64,000 nucleotides of DNA from Lenzites betulinus (taxonomy: Eukaryota > Basidiomycota > Agaricomycetes > Polyporales > Polyporaceae), in NCBI GenBank assembly GCA_022264855.1, contig JABYQU010000010.1, positions 372,001 through 436,000 of the forward strand. The letters are read 5' to 3'. Of the stretch, positions 34,201 to 45,089 are shown piece by piece. Both the position numbers and the translations under genes were made by a program. Below the pieces are notes generated by a model. It made no database searches and was not told where the DNA came from. It worked only from the letters and a program-made list of their open reading frames with translations. Every line of letters begins with the position of its first letter. The stretch's first letter is position 1.

Positions 34201-34889
34201 GGCTCTACAGCGGGGCGACGGAAAGATGAGCCTCGGGGAGAGTGGTGGAACGGGGAGGGACGTACTCCAATATAGCGGTGAGATAAAGAGCAGCCGGGGC
34301 AAGGTGCGACGGGTTGGGCGGAGATGAAGACCCAGCGGCCTCCATCCGTTGCTGGAGACGCTTCTCCGCCTCCGCGTCTTCGTCCGAGTCGTTCATCGTT
34401 GAATAGGCTTCGCATTTGAGACGGAGCAGCTAGCGCGGCGCGGCGTGAGTATAACTAGGAAGCGGCGGACAGCGGGACCCCATATGTGCGCACCTCGAAC
34501 GACCACTGCAAGTCAAAATGTCCGCTCTCCGCGCCGCGCGGGGACGCTGGAGACTTCGCGGTGGTGGTCCGCTCCCAGTATGCTTTGAGCTCAACTTCCG
34601 CTTCGAGGAGGGCCTCTTTGCCGAGGCTGGTTGGAAGAACCTTGAGGAGCGCCGCCTTGAGCTTGTCGGTCGCGATGGAACGAGCCGCGCTGAGGATACT
34701 GTAGAGGAACTCGTCGAGGAGGACATTGATGGACTGCAGGGCCTCGGGTTTGAGCTTGATTGGGCGGACGTCGGAGAGGATGACCTCGGCGGAACGGGCG
34801 GATATGTAGCCCGGGCTCGGGAGGGCCTGCATGGCGTGGGATCGGGCAGAGAAGTGCGGTGGGAACGAGGAGGGCGGGGGGTGGGACAT
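31274..34889 (-). CDS. Predicted histone-fold-pair protein with Ser/Pro-rich C-terminal half
   Basis: The start is ATG 34889. Exons visible: 34494-34889, 34266-34429, 34193-34204 (12 bases), 33792-33919, 33254-33720, then a long exon from 33199. The first exon encodes SARSAEVILSDVRPIKLKPE followed by SINVLLDEFLYSILSAARS and KAALLKVLP, a helix-loop-long helix-loop-helix pattern like a histone fold. A second, H2A-like segment runs HLAPAALYLTAILE-AICE-HVLSNVSRVAARDSART then TIQDLFTALGEDDALY. After a charged stretch with QEDEELQQEFDELMRSGATM the protein is Ser/Pro-rich and disordered for about 550 residues, with a conserved-looking DLRRLMGSATSAAECRLLVD near the end. The 3' end is uncertain: the frame stays open to 31274, or splicing may lead to a stop at 31195 (ending YLRGLEGLDSST). 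Histone-fold assignment is inference from helix pattern; DNA or chromatin role is unproven. Confidence 0.7.
34038..34056. repeat. Small perfect palindrome in intron
   Basis: GTTTCGCA (34038-34045) and TGCGAAAC (34049-34056) are exact reverse complements with a 3-base centre. It lies in the same long intron as the 20-base inverted repeat. Confidence 0.6.
34077..34158. repeat. Perfect 20-base inverted repeat inside an intron
   Basis: Left arm 34077-34096 (GCCGGCCGCTTGCCAGGACA) is exactly the reverse complement of the right arm 34139-34158, with a 42-base loop. It sits in the roughly 270-base intron (33920-34192) directly downstream of the 12-base exon of the histone-fold-pair gene; most introns in the window are near 55 bases. 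The GC-rich arms would make a strong RNA hairpin in the pre-mRNA. No clear target-site duplication is seen beside the arms. Confidence 0.85.
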
Positions 34890-35213
34890 CTACAGAGAGA
34901 GGGACATCGTACGGCGGGCGTCGCGGCGGGCGGGTGATGGGAGGAGGAAAGGGAGGTTGCGCGAGGGCGCGGGCGTCGTCGCTGTCCGGATTTGGGCCGA
35001 CTCGGACCAGCGCAAGACTCAAGTCGCGAGCGGCACAGCTGATGTCCTCCTCATCACACAGACAGTTCGTATCAACCGCTGATCTTCCCAGCGCGTTCTC
35101 GAACTCCCAAGGAGTATGTACATGTGCGTGCGTAGCCTATTAAGCCTATCCAACATATGCTACTGGGGTGGTACACCAATCAACACCCCGTATCCATCCA
35201 GGAACGCTAGTCC
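34890..35213. other. Intergenic region between two minus-strand genes
   Basis: About 320 bases holding the promoter and leader of the histone-fold-pair gene and the 3' end of the zinc-finger gene. No further feature is visible. Confidence 0.5.
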
Positions 35214-38200
35214 TCATACGAGCGACTCGACCGCCTCCTCATCCCCGCGTCCGGCGGGCGGTGGTGGCGGCCAGATCGGCCATGGAGGATGTTGCAATTG
35301 AGGGGGGAGAGGCTGGACGATAGGCCCATGCGCCTCCTCCACCTTGACCTGCACCGCGCCGCGACCGCCGCCACCACGATCGCGCGACGGCGGGGTCTTG
35401 TCCTCCTCAAGCGTGGCCACGACCGACCGCCGCGCAGGTCCAGGGCTCGACGGCGCGCCACCGTTCACGCTCCTCGGTAATGGCACTGTAGGTGGCGCCT
35501 CGGGCGGGGCGTCGCCCTTGCCGCCGGCATCTCCTGTCGCGCCAAAACGTGTTGAGACTGTTGTGGCCATCGCCTCCGGCCGTGGTCGTCCACTGCCATC
35601 CTGCCCATCACTCCCTACATCCTCCGCGAGCTGATCCACCCCCGACTCTTCGCTGTCATCTGCTGCGCCACCACCATCACCCCCAGCCATGCTGGCATCC
35701 GGACCAGCCTCAGGCTCGCGATCCGGCGGGTCTTCTTCCATGTCCGCGTCAGGGCGGCCCGCGTCCTGAGAACCTGACGGCTGCGCGCGCGCGTCCGCGG
35801 CCTCCGCCTCCGCCAGGTCGTCCTCGCCCGGCCAGAACACGATCCCATCGCGGACCCTCTGCGTGACTTCCTGCGACGGAATGTCCGCGCACCGGAGGCC
35901 CGGCCGGCGCGCCGCGTCGTACCCGTCCGCGAACGCGAGGTACTCGTCGTCCATCCAGCGCTGGATCTGCGCGAGCGCGGCCTCGGGCGACACCCCCGCG
36001 AGCTCGACCGCCGCGACCTTCTCCGCGAGGCGGCGCGAGCGCGGGGGCTGCGCGGCGTTCGACCGGCCGCCGCTGTACTTGAACGCGGTGATGTTCTCGA
36101 GCACCTGCGGGGCGCGATCGTCAGCTCACGAGCCGCCGACGGAGCATGGGAAACGGAGAGGAAGAGGAATAGAGCACTACGGGGACGCGGGGAGAGTGCG
36201 GGGGGACGGGGAGAGGTGTATTGACCTTCGGTCCGAGCCATTGGTGCCGCTCCTTCGAGATGGGGTGTCGTGCGACCCGTCGCGAGACAGACATGTATGC
36301 AGGCAGCACATCAGGCAACGGCGACGGCGCCCTCACACCTTCCGCAGGGGAGAAGGGTGTGGTGCTTGCGCGAAGCGTCCCATTCCGGTGCCTGTTCGAC
36401 CTCTGGTGAGCCAGCAACGCCTCCGTGGTGTTGAAGGTTTTGTCGCAGCCTATAAATGCAAATGCCGCCCAATCAGCCAAATACCACACGGCCATGCTCT
36501 GTAAAGGTTCTTACCATCATATGGACAGTACAGCGGCATCCTGCCATGTCTTCGGAGGTGTTCGGCCAGCTTCGCCTCCTCTGTAAACTTCGTGGTGCAG
36601 CTCTGCCATCGACAGCCGTACGTGCCCTAGAGACCGGCTCCCGTCAGCCCCGGCGGTCATTGAGGGACGATCACGACGGAAGCAATGTAGAAAGAAGAGG
36701 GAAGGCGCGAAGTGGGGGGAGAACGCGAAGCACGCACCCATTCCATGTTCTCGGCCGCGTGCAGCGCGGCGTGTTCCTGCAGCCTCGACATCGAATTCAG
36801 CACGGCGTGGCACTCCGCCCACAGGCACGGCGCCTCGTGCATGCGGTCATACGAGAGCTGCGCCGCCGCGCGCATCTCTTCCTCTGTCGCGCAGCCTATC
36901 AGCTTCTGTGCCGGATCCGGATGCTGCGCTGCAGCCTCACCACGGGCCTTCCTGTCCTCTTCCACTGTAACAGTCTGCATGTCAGCGAAAAGCGTGCTCG
37001 CACTGCACAGCGAACCTACCGTGCCACTCCGCGAGCTCATCCACCGACTCGTCCTCCGACGCCTCGCCCCCGCTCCCGCCGGAACTCGCGGGGCTAGGCT
37101 CCTTCAGCTGCCGAGCATACTTCGGAAGCGGCGGGACCTCGACGAACACCGCGCTCGGCCGCGTAGACAGCGGCGACGCCGAACGCGCCTCCGAGGCCGC
37201 AGAACTCGCAAGTTCGAAATCTGCAGTGGACGCGCGCGCCTTGCCCTTGCCCTTATTTCGTTGCCCGTACAACGGCCGCGGGGCAGGCGAGCTGCTGGAC
37301 TGTGAGTCCTCGTCGTCGTGCGGCGCCACCGGAGAAGCCGCCAATGCGGAGCTCGACGCCCCCGGAGAGCTTGAGGGTGACGGGAGGAAGAGCGGCGTCC
37401 TGTTGCTAGCCCCCCGAGAAGGTGAGCTTGCCCGTTCTGGAGCTAGATCGCGCTGAGGCGGCGGGGAGGGCGAGGGGAGAGCGTTCTCAGCCCTGGGGGT
37501 GTCCATAGCGAAGAGCCGCGCATCGATCGACGGGAGGTCGACCATGTCTGGCATCTCCTGGGGAGGGGAAGAGGACTTCACGGATGAGGGCGGGCCAGAA
37601 GCTACAGAGTCTGCGACCGGGAGCTCGGAGAACATCTCCTGAACCTTGTCGTCATCCGCTGCCTCTGAAGAGATAGCACTTGCTTCTCGTTCCACAGGTG
37701 GTAGCACGGCCGCCTCCTCCTCCTCCCCGAAATTTTCGGGATGATCCCTCCGTGGTGGGGCGACAACTTCGGTAGACTCGGGGTCCGGTTCGGGGGTGGT
37801 GCGCATTGGCTCAGTCGTCACATCCTCTTCCGAAGTGGAGGCCGTGAGGTCGATAACATCCGCCGAGGGTATGATGAACGCTTCAACTTCTTCTGCGACC
37901 TCCGGCACATCCACTCGTGGTTTCTTGAATGGGGTAGAGGGTCGCGGGGGCGTGAACGGCGGCGACTTCCGCTTTGGATTTGCAGGCGCTGAGTCTGCCT
38001 CAACCGTAACAGGCGGGCTACTCAGTGAGTCGTGCGGACGGCCTAATGAACGCAGGATATCCCGCGCCAACCTGGAGCGGTCCGCCTTTTCAGGGGACCA
38101 CGGGCTCGGTGGCTGGATATCTACCGGCTCGGGGGTCCCAGGCATTTCCGCTGTGGGCATCTCCTGTGTCTGTGTCTGCTCAACGAAAGGTGACGGGTTT

Positions 38201-40311
38201 TGCAACGCAAATGAACCCATTGCAGGTGCTTTAGCCGCAGTGGCAGACGAGGAAGAGACCGTTGACATGTGTGATACAGGTCGGTTTGCCTGGTTCGGGA
38301 ACATGTAGCGGATGTGTCCATCGCCGTCGCGGTAGGCCATGGGCGCGTTGGGATCCTTCGGCAGATACCAGGACAGGGGCGGAATCTGTTCTGGAGAACC
38401 AGGATGAGGTGCAGAGGACTGCGTTGTATTTGCACGGGCAGTGGATGCAGATGGTGTTGAAGGAGCCGCAGCCATCGCAGAGCTTGAAGGAAGAGGGGCT
38501 AGGCTAGGGACAGTAGGTTTGGAGAGTGTAGATGTGGCGGATGATGCGGCCGAGGTCGGTTGAGGAGGGATTGGTGGTGGCAGGAACGACGCCGAATCGG
38601 GCTGATATGCTGGCGTGCTGGTCATGGGTTGCGCAGAAGCGGTAGACTGAGTGGATGCAGCGACTTCAACAGGTACCGTGTTCTCTGAAATTGAGACTGA
38701 GTTTATATATGACCTACGGGGTAACAATCACAGCTTACGTTGTATTGGCTGGCGGTTGCTGGCGAGGATAGAGATAGCTCTGGAGAAATAAGTCTGTATC
38801 TCCGCCGTTGTATTCTTCTACGAACAACATCAATAGACGGCATATGAAGTGATCGGTAAGCCTACCTTGAACTTCTCAGAGAGTATCTCGGAAGCTTGCC
38901 GCGCCCTCGCGTCCAGTCTCTTGTCGATCTCTTCCTCTATAGTTGATCTAGGAGCCCCCTTCTGCTTCCTCTCTATGGTGAGCATCACTTGTGCAAACAG
39001 CTGCTTTATTGTCTCGATGCTGAGGGTCTGCATGATTCAGTCTACCTCTACTTCCAGAACAATTTATGCTATGAATCACCTTCATATACTCGGCCAGTTG
39101 ATGTTCCAGCGAAGCTCTGGCGACCCCCGGGGGAGGGTAAGATGATTGGGGCGCCTCAGCAGCCCCTTGGTTTGTTCGGCTAGAGTATGTGACTTTGGAA
39201 TGAGGAACGCTCTGAGGAGTCGAACCCGAACTAGTGCCCAAGGCACCATGCAACGCGGAAGCAGTATTTGAGCCATACCTAGGCTGATTGCTCGCCTCCG
39301 GGACTTGTGTTGGTTGGGCATGCACTACGCTTCTCGTTAGTCACCGCGCAGACCAGCATATGAAGACTCTCACTCGGTGCGTCTGCTACATACACGGGTG
39401 GTAGCGCCGATTGCTGAGATGCCGGCGCCGCTTGGAAAGCATTTGAGGATTGTGCGTGCTGGGTGGAGAATTGCTGCTGAACAGGAATGGCGTTTCCGTT
39501 GTGGGGCAGATTCGTTGCTCTTTGATTCCAGTATGAGGACTGATATTGAGCCGTGTTTGTCCCTGCTGGGGTGTAATTTGTAGGGAACCTTCGCGGCCCA
39601 GCAGGCTGAAAGTTTGAAATCCCCCCGCCACCTGCCGTGCCATGCTGCTGAGGGTACGTGTTTCCCTCAGGGTATACATGAGGACGATAGTAGCTGCCGC
39701 TGCTGCCCGAAGAACCCTGCACAGAGCGAGGTCTATCCAACTGATGACAATATGAGCCTCTGGAGGACCATTTAGTCGGCATTGACATACTTGTGGACTC
39801 TGAACTTCTACAATTCGCGCACTCGTGGGTGCTTCGACCTCATTATACACAGGAGGTGGAGCCTGAAATCGTGAAGCTGGAGCCGATTGGGGCAGCGTAA
39901 CATTTGAGGGACCTGCTACTGGCGGAGGATATACGCTGTGATCCGAAGCGTTAAGTGCAAGAACTGTGACAGAAGAAGAGGTCTCACTTCACTGTGGGCT
40001 GCCCATTTAGCTGAGTGAGTCGCTGGCTAGTTTTATAAAGCAGGTTGGAAGACAGTTCTACGCGTGGAAAGGAAGGGTACCCACTACGCAACGCGGCCCC
40101 GCTCGATATCTGCTTCCAAAGCTTGTCTTTCATTGTAGTATCTCTGGAGACCAGCCTGGTTGCTGGCCTCGTAGGCGGCGAGGTATGCTCGCATCTGTTC
40201 GACGCGCTCCAAGTTCGCCCGGTAGTCTTCCGGAGTGACTACTGTCGGGACGTATTGCACAAGCTCCGCAGGTGGATACTGACGCGCTCCATTTCCGTCA
40301 CCACTGTTCAT
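35214..40311 (-). CDS. Large triple C2H2 zinc-finger protein, function unknown
   Basis: The start is ATG 40311 (MNSGDGNGARQYPPAEL), with a coiled-coil-like RANLERVEQMRAYLAAYEAS soon after. Next come Gln/Asn/Ser-rich exons (39279-39900), a helical segment (near 38830-39110) with LEHQLAEYMKVIHS, TIKQLFAQVMLTIERKQKG and IEEEIDKRLDARARQASEIL, and a 500-residue acidic Ser/Pro-rich stretch (37000-38700). Three C2H2 fingers lie near the C-terminus: CLWAECHAVLNSM..H..LH (about 36800), CRWQSCTTKFTEEAKLAEHL (about 36600) and, across an intron, CPYDGCDKTFNTTEALLAHQ ending NRH. After them come YMSVSRRVARHPISKERHQW and LENITAFKYSGGRSNAAQP, then an acidic, Pro-rich tail. The fingers and nuclear-type composition suggest a chromatin or transcription factor, but I do not recognise the family. 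Exon count, about ten, is uncertain. Confidence 0.75.
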
Positions 40312-40558
40312 GGCCAGCAAGAAGGGAAAGGGAAAGCGCAGAGGTACAACAAGAAATGTTGTGGATGCTGAGGGTGGCGGAAATTCGGACAAGAGACGGC
40401 GGGGAGAGGGATGGGGATGGCTGCTGACATAAGCCGTTCGCGTCGCGTCGCGCTCTCTATATATGGGCGCCTACGCGGAAGCCCACGGACGTCACCGAGC
40501 TGCTCGCTACTTGGACTCGTCTTGCTCTCGCCCTCTCCAGGTCTGCACCATCGCAACC
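40312..40558. promoter_or_regulatory. Bidirectional promoter, zinc-finger gene and NDUFAF5-like gene
   Basis: 247 bases between two diverging ATGs. A TATATATGG element is at about 40457 and could serve the plus-strand gene. No other site is recognised. Confidence 0.45.
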
Positions 40559-41932
40559 ATGCTCGCCTTCGCGCAGCGACGGTTCTCATCTGCCGTGCGC
40601 GCGCGGACGTACGCGTCCGTCTCGTCCTCGTCTCCCAATCCAAACACTGTCGGTCCGTTCCAGGTCTTCGACCGCAGCGCGAAGCGCACACAGAAGGACC
40701 GCGCTGCCGCCCGCGATGGCGGCGCGCGTAGTAGAACGGTCGACTATGTGCGCGACGAGATTGCAGATAGAATGATTGAGCGATTTCAGGTATGCTCCAG
40801 ACTTCCCCGGCGCGCTGCTGGGCTTGAGCAGCGGAATGCAGGACATAAAACGCAAGTTCGGTACCGTGCTCGACTTGGGGTCAGGTCCGGGGCACTTCTC
40901 CAAGCTATTAGATTCGGATATTACACAGAAGGTAACTCTCCTTGATGCCAGTGGTACGTGATGCACTTCTTAGATTTCTTCGGGTGTTCACTTACGCGTG
41001 AGGTAGAAAAGCTCCTCCATAGGGACCCCGATTCGGATTTCGAGGGTGAGTTCTCACCGCCGAATTCTTGCATTCGCATCATTCCAACAGAAATTGTAGT
41101 CGCGGTTGAGCGAATACATGCAGACGAGGAGAATCTTCTCCAGGCCATCCCACCAAATTCGCAAGAAGCCATCGTCTCTTGTCTGAGTCTACACTGGGTT
41201 AATGACTTGCCGGGTGTTCTTGTACAAATCAAGGAAGCCCTCAGACCCGATGGTGTTTTCTTGGGAGCACTCTTAGGCGGGGATACTCTCTTCGAGCTTC
41301 GAACGTCCCTTCAACTAGCTGAGGTGGAGCGTGAAGGCGGTATATCGCCCCATGTATCGCCTATGACTGGTATGTTTACGCACCTAAACGTTGTCCTGAG
41401 CGATACTCATGGTTCATTGTTAACTAGACTCGCGAGACATGTCCAACCTTTTAGGACGCGCTGGCTTCACACTTCTCACAGTAGATGTTGACGAAATCAA
41501 GGTCGCATATCCATCCATGTGGGAACTTGTAGAAGACCTACAAGATATGGGCGAGAGTAATGCCGTCGTTGGCCGGTAGGTGTGCTTCAGATCTGGTCCA
41601 CACACTCAGCCAATCAGTGACACACGCAGACGTCATTTCATTCATCGGGACACATTGGCTGCTGCATCCGCTATATACAAAGGTACGTGCAGTCCTCCCG
41701 TCTCTTGGACGCAGCGTCGACTTTGGCTCTCTAGAAATGCATGGAAATGAAGATGGCACTGTCCCGGCGACCTTCCAAGTGATATACGTGGTAAGTCTGC
41801 GTCAAATCATTACCGTCTTCGGGGCCCTCTAATGCATGTCCTTTCGCGCAGATCGGCTGGAAACCAGCACCTACGCAACCCAAACCTCTGGAGAGGGGCT
41901 CGGCGCAAACGAACCTCAAGGATATCCTATGA
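40559..41932 (+). CDS. NDUFAF5: NDUFAF5-like mitochondrial complex I assembly factor (SAM-dependent methyltransferase fold)
   Basis: Eight exons join in frame to 332 residues: 40559-40789, 40842-40953, 41007-41045, 41091-41369, 41428-41575, 41630-41682, 41735-41790 and 41852-41932. The N-terminus [20 protein letters not shown] is a typical mitochondrial presequence (basic, no acidic residues). Then [20 protein letters not shown], a SAM-binding motif [16 protein letters not shown], the family hallmark [13 protein letters not shown] (here [20 protein letters not shown]), [65 protein letters not shown], and [18 protein letters not shown]5 in animals hydroxylates an arginine of NDUFS7 rather than methylating. 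The same role is inferred here from family. Its stop is seven bases from that of the convergent TRM10 gene. Confidence 0.92.
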
Positions 41933-41939
41933 ATACATA

Positions 41940-43373
41940 TTATTTTCCTCCTGAGTCTTCTACTTCCATAGGTTTGGACTTGGCGCTCTGGGTGTCTGGC
42001 AGAGTCTCGACATGCGTAGCATCATCTGGCACAGCGACTTCGACGACTTCCACACACTCATCGCCGCTACCGAACTCTTCACCACCCGCCTCCGCTTCCG
42101 CCGCCTCCTCGTCCTCATCTCCGCTCTCCCCGCTCTTCGAACTGCTACCGCCACCTCTCCTCCTGCCTGTGGTGTTGAACTTGCGTTTAGGAATGACCGA
42201 GTATAAGGCTTCCTTCCAGTCGCGTGTCTCTACCCACTTCACGAGAATGTCAAACGTCTGGTTCACGGTGAGAACTTTGCGTGTGCGTAGCTCCGAAAGG
42301 TAGGTTCCGATGGGGAGCCGAGCCGAGCGGATGTTGTGCTCTTTGGACTTGTTGAAGCAGAGGTTCTGCGCACGAATCATATCAGTACGTTCTCGTCGAA
42401 CAGCATTGCTTCAGCAGATCGAGTGCATAACTCGCAAAATGATGTATTGCGAGTGCCTATCGTATGGGTATGTACACTGACCTTGTATCGGTTGTGGTCG
42501 ACGATCCCACCTATGATGTAGGTCTCTCCTTCCTTTAGCTCCGTAAGTTCATCCTCAGTGTCGGCAGTGAGGTACACCACAGATTCTCGGGCGGCCCTGC
42601 TAGGCTGGTGCTTCTTCCTTCGTTTTGATGCTCTCTCCGACTCTGCCTCTCCGTCCCCGCGTGCCTCGATGTTCTCGATAGTGGGTTCGTCGGCTTGCTC
42701 CCATAACCTTTCATAGCCCTCCGTCCACCATTCCGCCCCGACCCACCGTTTGTACGCCGCATGATTGGTCGCCTCCATCCGCTCGAACGTACGGCCGTTC
42801 AGCGAGGTAAACAGGAGCGACGAAAACGGGTGCTCCGCCTTCTTGTTCGCGCTGTACGTGTACGCGAGCTGCGACGTGAGCGACTTCACCTCCTGCCCAG
42901 TCCCTCTCCCATCAGCGCATCCGTCCCGCAACCCGTCCAGCACGCTGAGCACTCACGTTCTCCGTCATCATCTCGTCGAACCCAAGGTCCACGACGACAC
43001 GCGCGCCGAACGGCGTGCGCGGGCCCCGCTCCATCTTCTGCCGCTTCCGCTGCTGCTCGGCCTCCTCCTCCTCGGGGTCGAGCTCGCCCGCCGCGCGCTT
43101 CTCCGCGAGAGCGCGCTTTTTCTCCTTACGCCGCTCTTTCTCGACCGCACGCCGCTCCTTTTTGCGCTCGGCGAGATATGCGGCTTTGGCAAGCCTTTTC
43201 TGCGCCTTTTTCGAGAGCGGGGGCGCGGGCTCGGTGCTTGTGGACCCCGATGCAGGAGCGACGTCTAGGACGGGCGCTGCGGGCTGTACCGAGAGGCCTT
43301 CGAGCGCAACGGGCGCTGTGGCAGCCGTATCTGCCGCTGGTGCGGTGATATCTGGTGTCGCTGTGTCCGACAT
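41940..43373 (-). CDS. TRM10: tRNA (guanine-9-N1)-methyltransferase, TRM10 family
   Basis: Methylates N1 of G9 in tRNA using SAM. The start is ATG 43373 (MSDTATPDITAPAADTA). A Lys/Arg-rich segment follows (LSKKAQKRLAKAAYLAERKK with repeated KEKKRALAEKRAA), usual before the TRM10 SPOUT domain. Then PFGARVVVDLGFDEMMTEN, an intron, EVKSLTSQLAYTYSANKKA, HPFSSLLFTSLNGRTFERM, and, after an inserted acidic stretch, VVYLTADTEDELTELKEGE with YIIGGIVDHNRYK. The signature continues after another intron: NLCFNKSKEHNIRSARLPIG and TYLSELRTRKVLTVNQTFDI, then WKEALYSVIPKRKFN. The C-terminus is acidic. This order is diagnostic of the family; cytosolic or nuclear location is likely since no presequence is seen. 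Confidence 0.94.
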
Positions 43374-44228
43374 CCACGAACGAGAAGAGGGCGGGGAAGA
43401 GCCTAAGCTTTGTGCGAGCGCCAAGTGCCCACCGCCGCGATCACGATCGCCGAACTTACCTCAGTACGGGCGCTTTCACCAGCGCTCCCGAAAATAAGCA
43501 TACCCGCGGTAAGTTTGTTCAGTTTCTCCATGGGCCATGGCCATGCACAGTACGAACGTTAATGTGGCCACCCACAGGAAAGATCTGAAGCCTTTCAATA
43601 CTGATAATTTATGTCTCCTCAAGGAAATCTGTCCTTCCAGATTATAGCGAAAGTGTTCGTCTCCTTTCAACATTTGATATGTCATGGTGCACTCATGAGT
43701 CATCTGCTTTCATATAGTACCATGGAGAAGTTATCACACACGCTTTTCCAGGGCTCTGATGTGCCCCTCAGATGGCTCGATGATATGAATACTGCTGTGG
43801 CAGATCTTTATACATATGAAAGCATCGATGCATGAACTCCGGAACTCCGGAATGAAGGCGAGGCGCGTGGTGTCACGGTGTGGTTGACGGCGAGCTTCTT
43901 GCTGCGTCGGTGCTCGAGTCAATGCATTCACCGCCGCTCGCGAAGCACATTATAGCGTTAAAAGACTTTGGTATTCATCGAACTTAACGTGTAGCCACAT
44001 ATGGTATGGTGGTAGCCGGTATGACCTGAACGAGCCTGAACGTACTTACTGCGGCATCAAGTTCTGATAAGTTAAACCTCCTGAGCACTCCTACCAGTTC
44101 ACACATCCCTAGGTGCACACTCTTCTCCATATACACACGACCTCCTCACCCTTTTCTATAGCTTTCCATCGGTACGCTCAGTGCTATCAGATCGCGCATA
44201 ACATGCTGACAATCCTTGGCTTGGTTAG
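43374..44228. other. Divergent intergenic region (TRM10 / F-box-like gene)
   Basis: An 855-base gap between two diverging starts. Short frames only. A tandem ACTCCGGA-type duplicate (near 43838-43855) is the only small repeat noticed. It should hold the two promoters. Confidence 0.45.
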
Positions 44229-45089
44229 ATGGAGAACCTATCACCAGAGCTTCTCGAGCCCATCTTCGCACTTGCCTGTACCGACGGCGGTCGCACCGGC
44301 TGCTCCCTCTCGCGCACATCCACCTATTTCCGTGCCGTATCGCGGTCCGTACGGTTCAACTCCACGGCGTTGGTCTCGGGCTCGCCCCAGCAGGTCGTGC
44401 AGTTCCTCGCGTCCTTCACCAAGGAACAAGAGCGCGCAACAAGCCTGAAGCCTCGAGTACGACATCTATGTCTAGCGTCAGCGCGGCAGAACGGCGCCTC
44501 TGCCCGCCGTCGAGCACGCAACGCTAACGGCAGAGGCGGGACGTCCTGGGACTCTGATACGTACGACGAGGACACCGAGGCGCAGAAGCAGGCCCAACGA
44601 TGGCTCCGCGACGTGATGTTCCTCATGCAGATGCTCGCGCCAGACCTGGAAACCCTCTGTATCGTCGATCCCGACGAGCATGGCGAGGACGTGTTGCACC
44701 TCCCTGTCCTCCGGTGCGCGGGTTTCCCCCGCCTAGTCGAGCTCGCCATCATCGGTCAAGAGCCCGTCGTCGAGCCCACGTCCGAGGCATGCGGCCCCCT
44801 TTTCCCCCGTCTGAGGACCTTTCACCGGGTCATCCTCCCGCGCCTCCTCCGCTTCGGCCACTACACACACATCCGCGACCCGATGTTCAAGAAGTGGAGG
44901 GAGGACGCGCCGAACCTGGTCGACCTGAATGTCGCCAACATGCACGGCATGCGGTTTGGGTCGGAGATGGCCGACGTTCTGCGGAAGGTGCTGAAGGACC
45001 GCCGGGTGCAGCTGTCGCCGACGATGACGGACCTTGTAACTTCTTCTTGGTTGCGGCGGCGACGGCCTCTCTCGGTGTCTTCGAATTGA
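44229..45089 (+). CDS. F-box-like protein of unknown specificity
   Basis: An uninterrupted 286-codon frame beginning MENLSPELLEPIFALACTDG, with a short F-box-like N-terminus (L-P-E-L-L-x-x-I-F). It continues GRTGCSLSRTSTYFRAVSRS and VRFNSTALVSG, the usual layout of basidiomycete F-box proteins, then PRVRHLCLAS and leucine-patterned segments (FPRLVELAIIG, VDLNVANMHG). The frame ends in a basic tail (SWLRRRRPLSVSSN). In another frame the 3' bases read FFLVAAATASLGVFELIIPG, so a small intron or frame change at the end cannot be excluded. F-box proteins link substrates to SCF ubiquitin ligases; no substrate can be inferred. Confidence 0.72.
   Translation: MENLSPELLEPIFALACTDGGRTGCSLSRTSTYFRAVSRSVRFNSTALVSGSPQQVVQFLASFTKEQERATSLKPRVRHLCLASARQNGASARRRARNANGRGGTSWDSDTYDEDTEAQKQAQRWLRDVMFLMQMLAPDLETLCIVDPDEHGEDVLHLPVLRCAGFPRLVELAIIGQEPVVEPTSEACGPLFPRLRTFHRVILPRLLRFGHYTHIRDPMFKKWREDAPNLVDLNVANMHGMRFGSEMADVLRKVLKDRRVQLSPTMTDLVTSSWLRRRRPLSVSSN

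Noticed and set aside
43838..43857. Short tandem ACTCCGGA repeat
   Set aside because: Two units only; too short to be meaningful.
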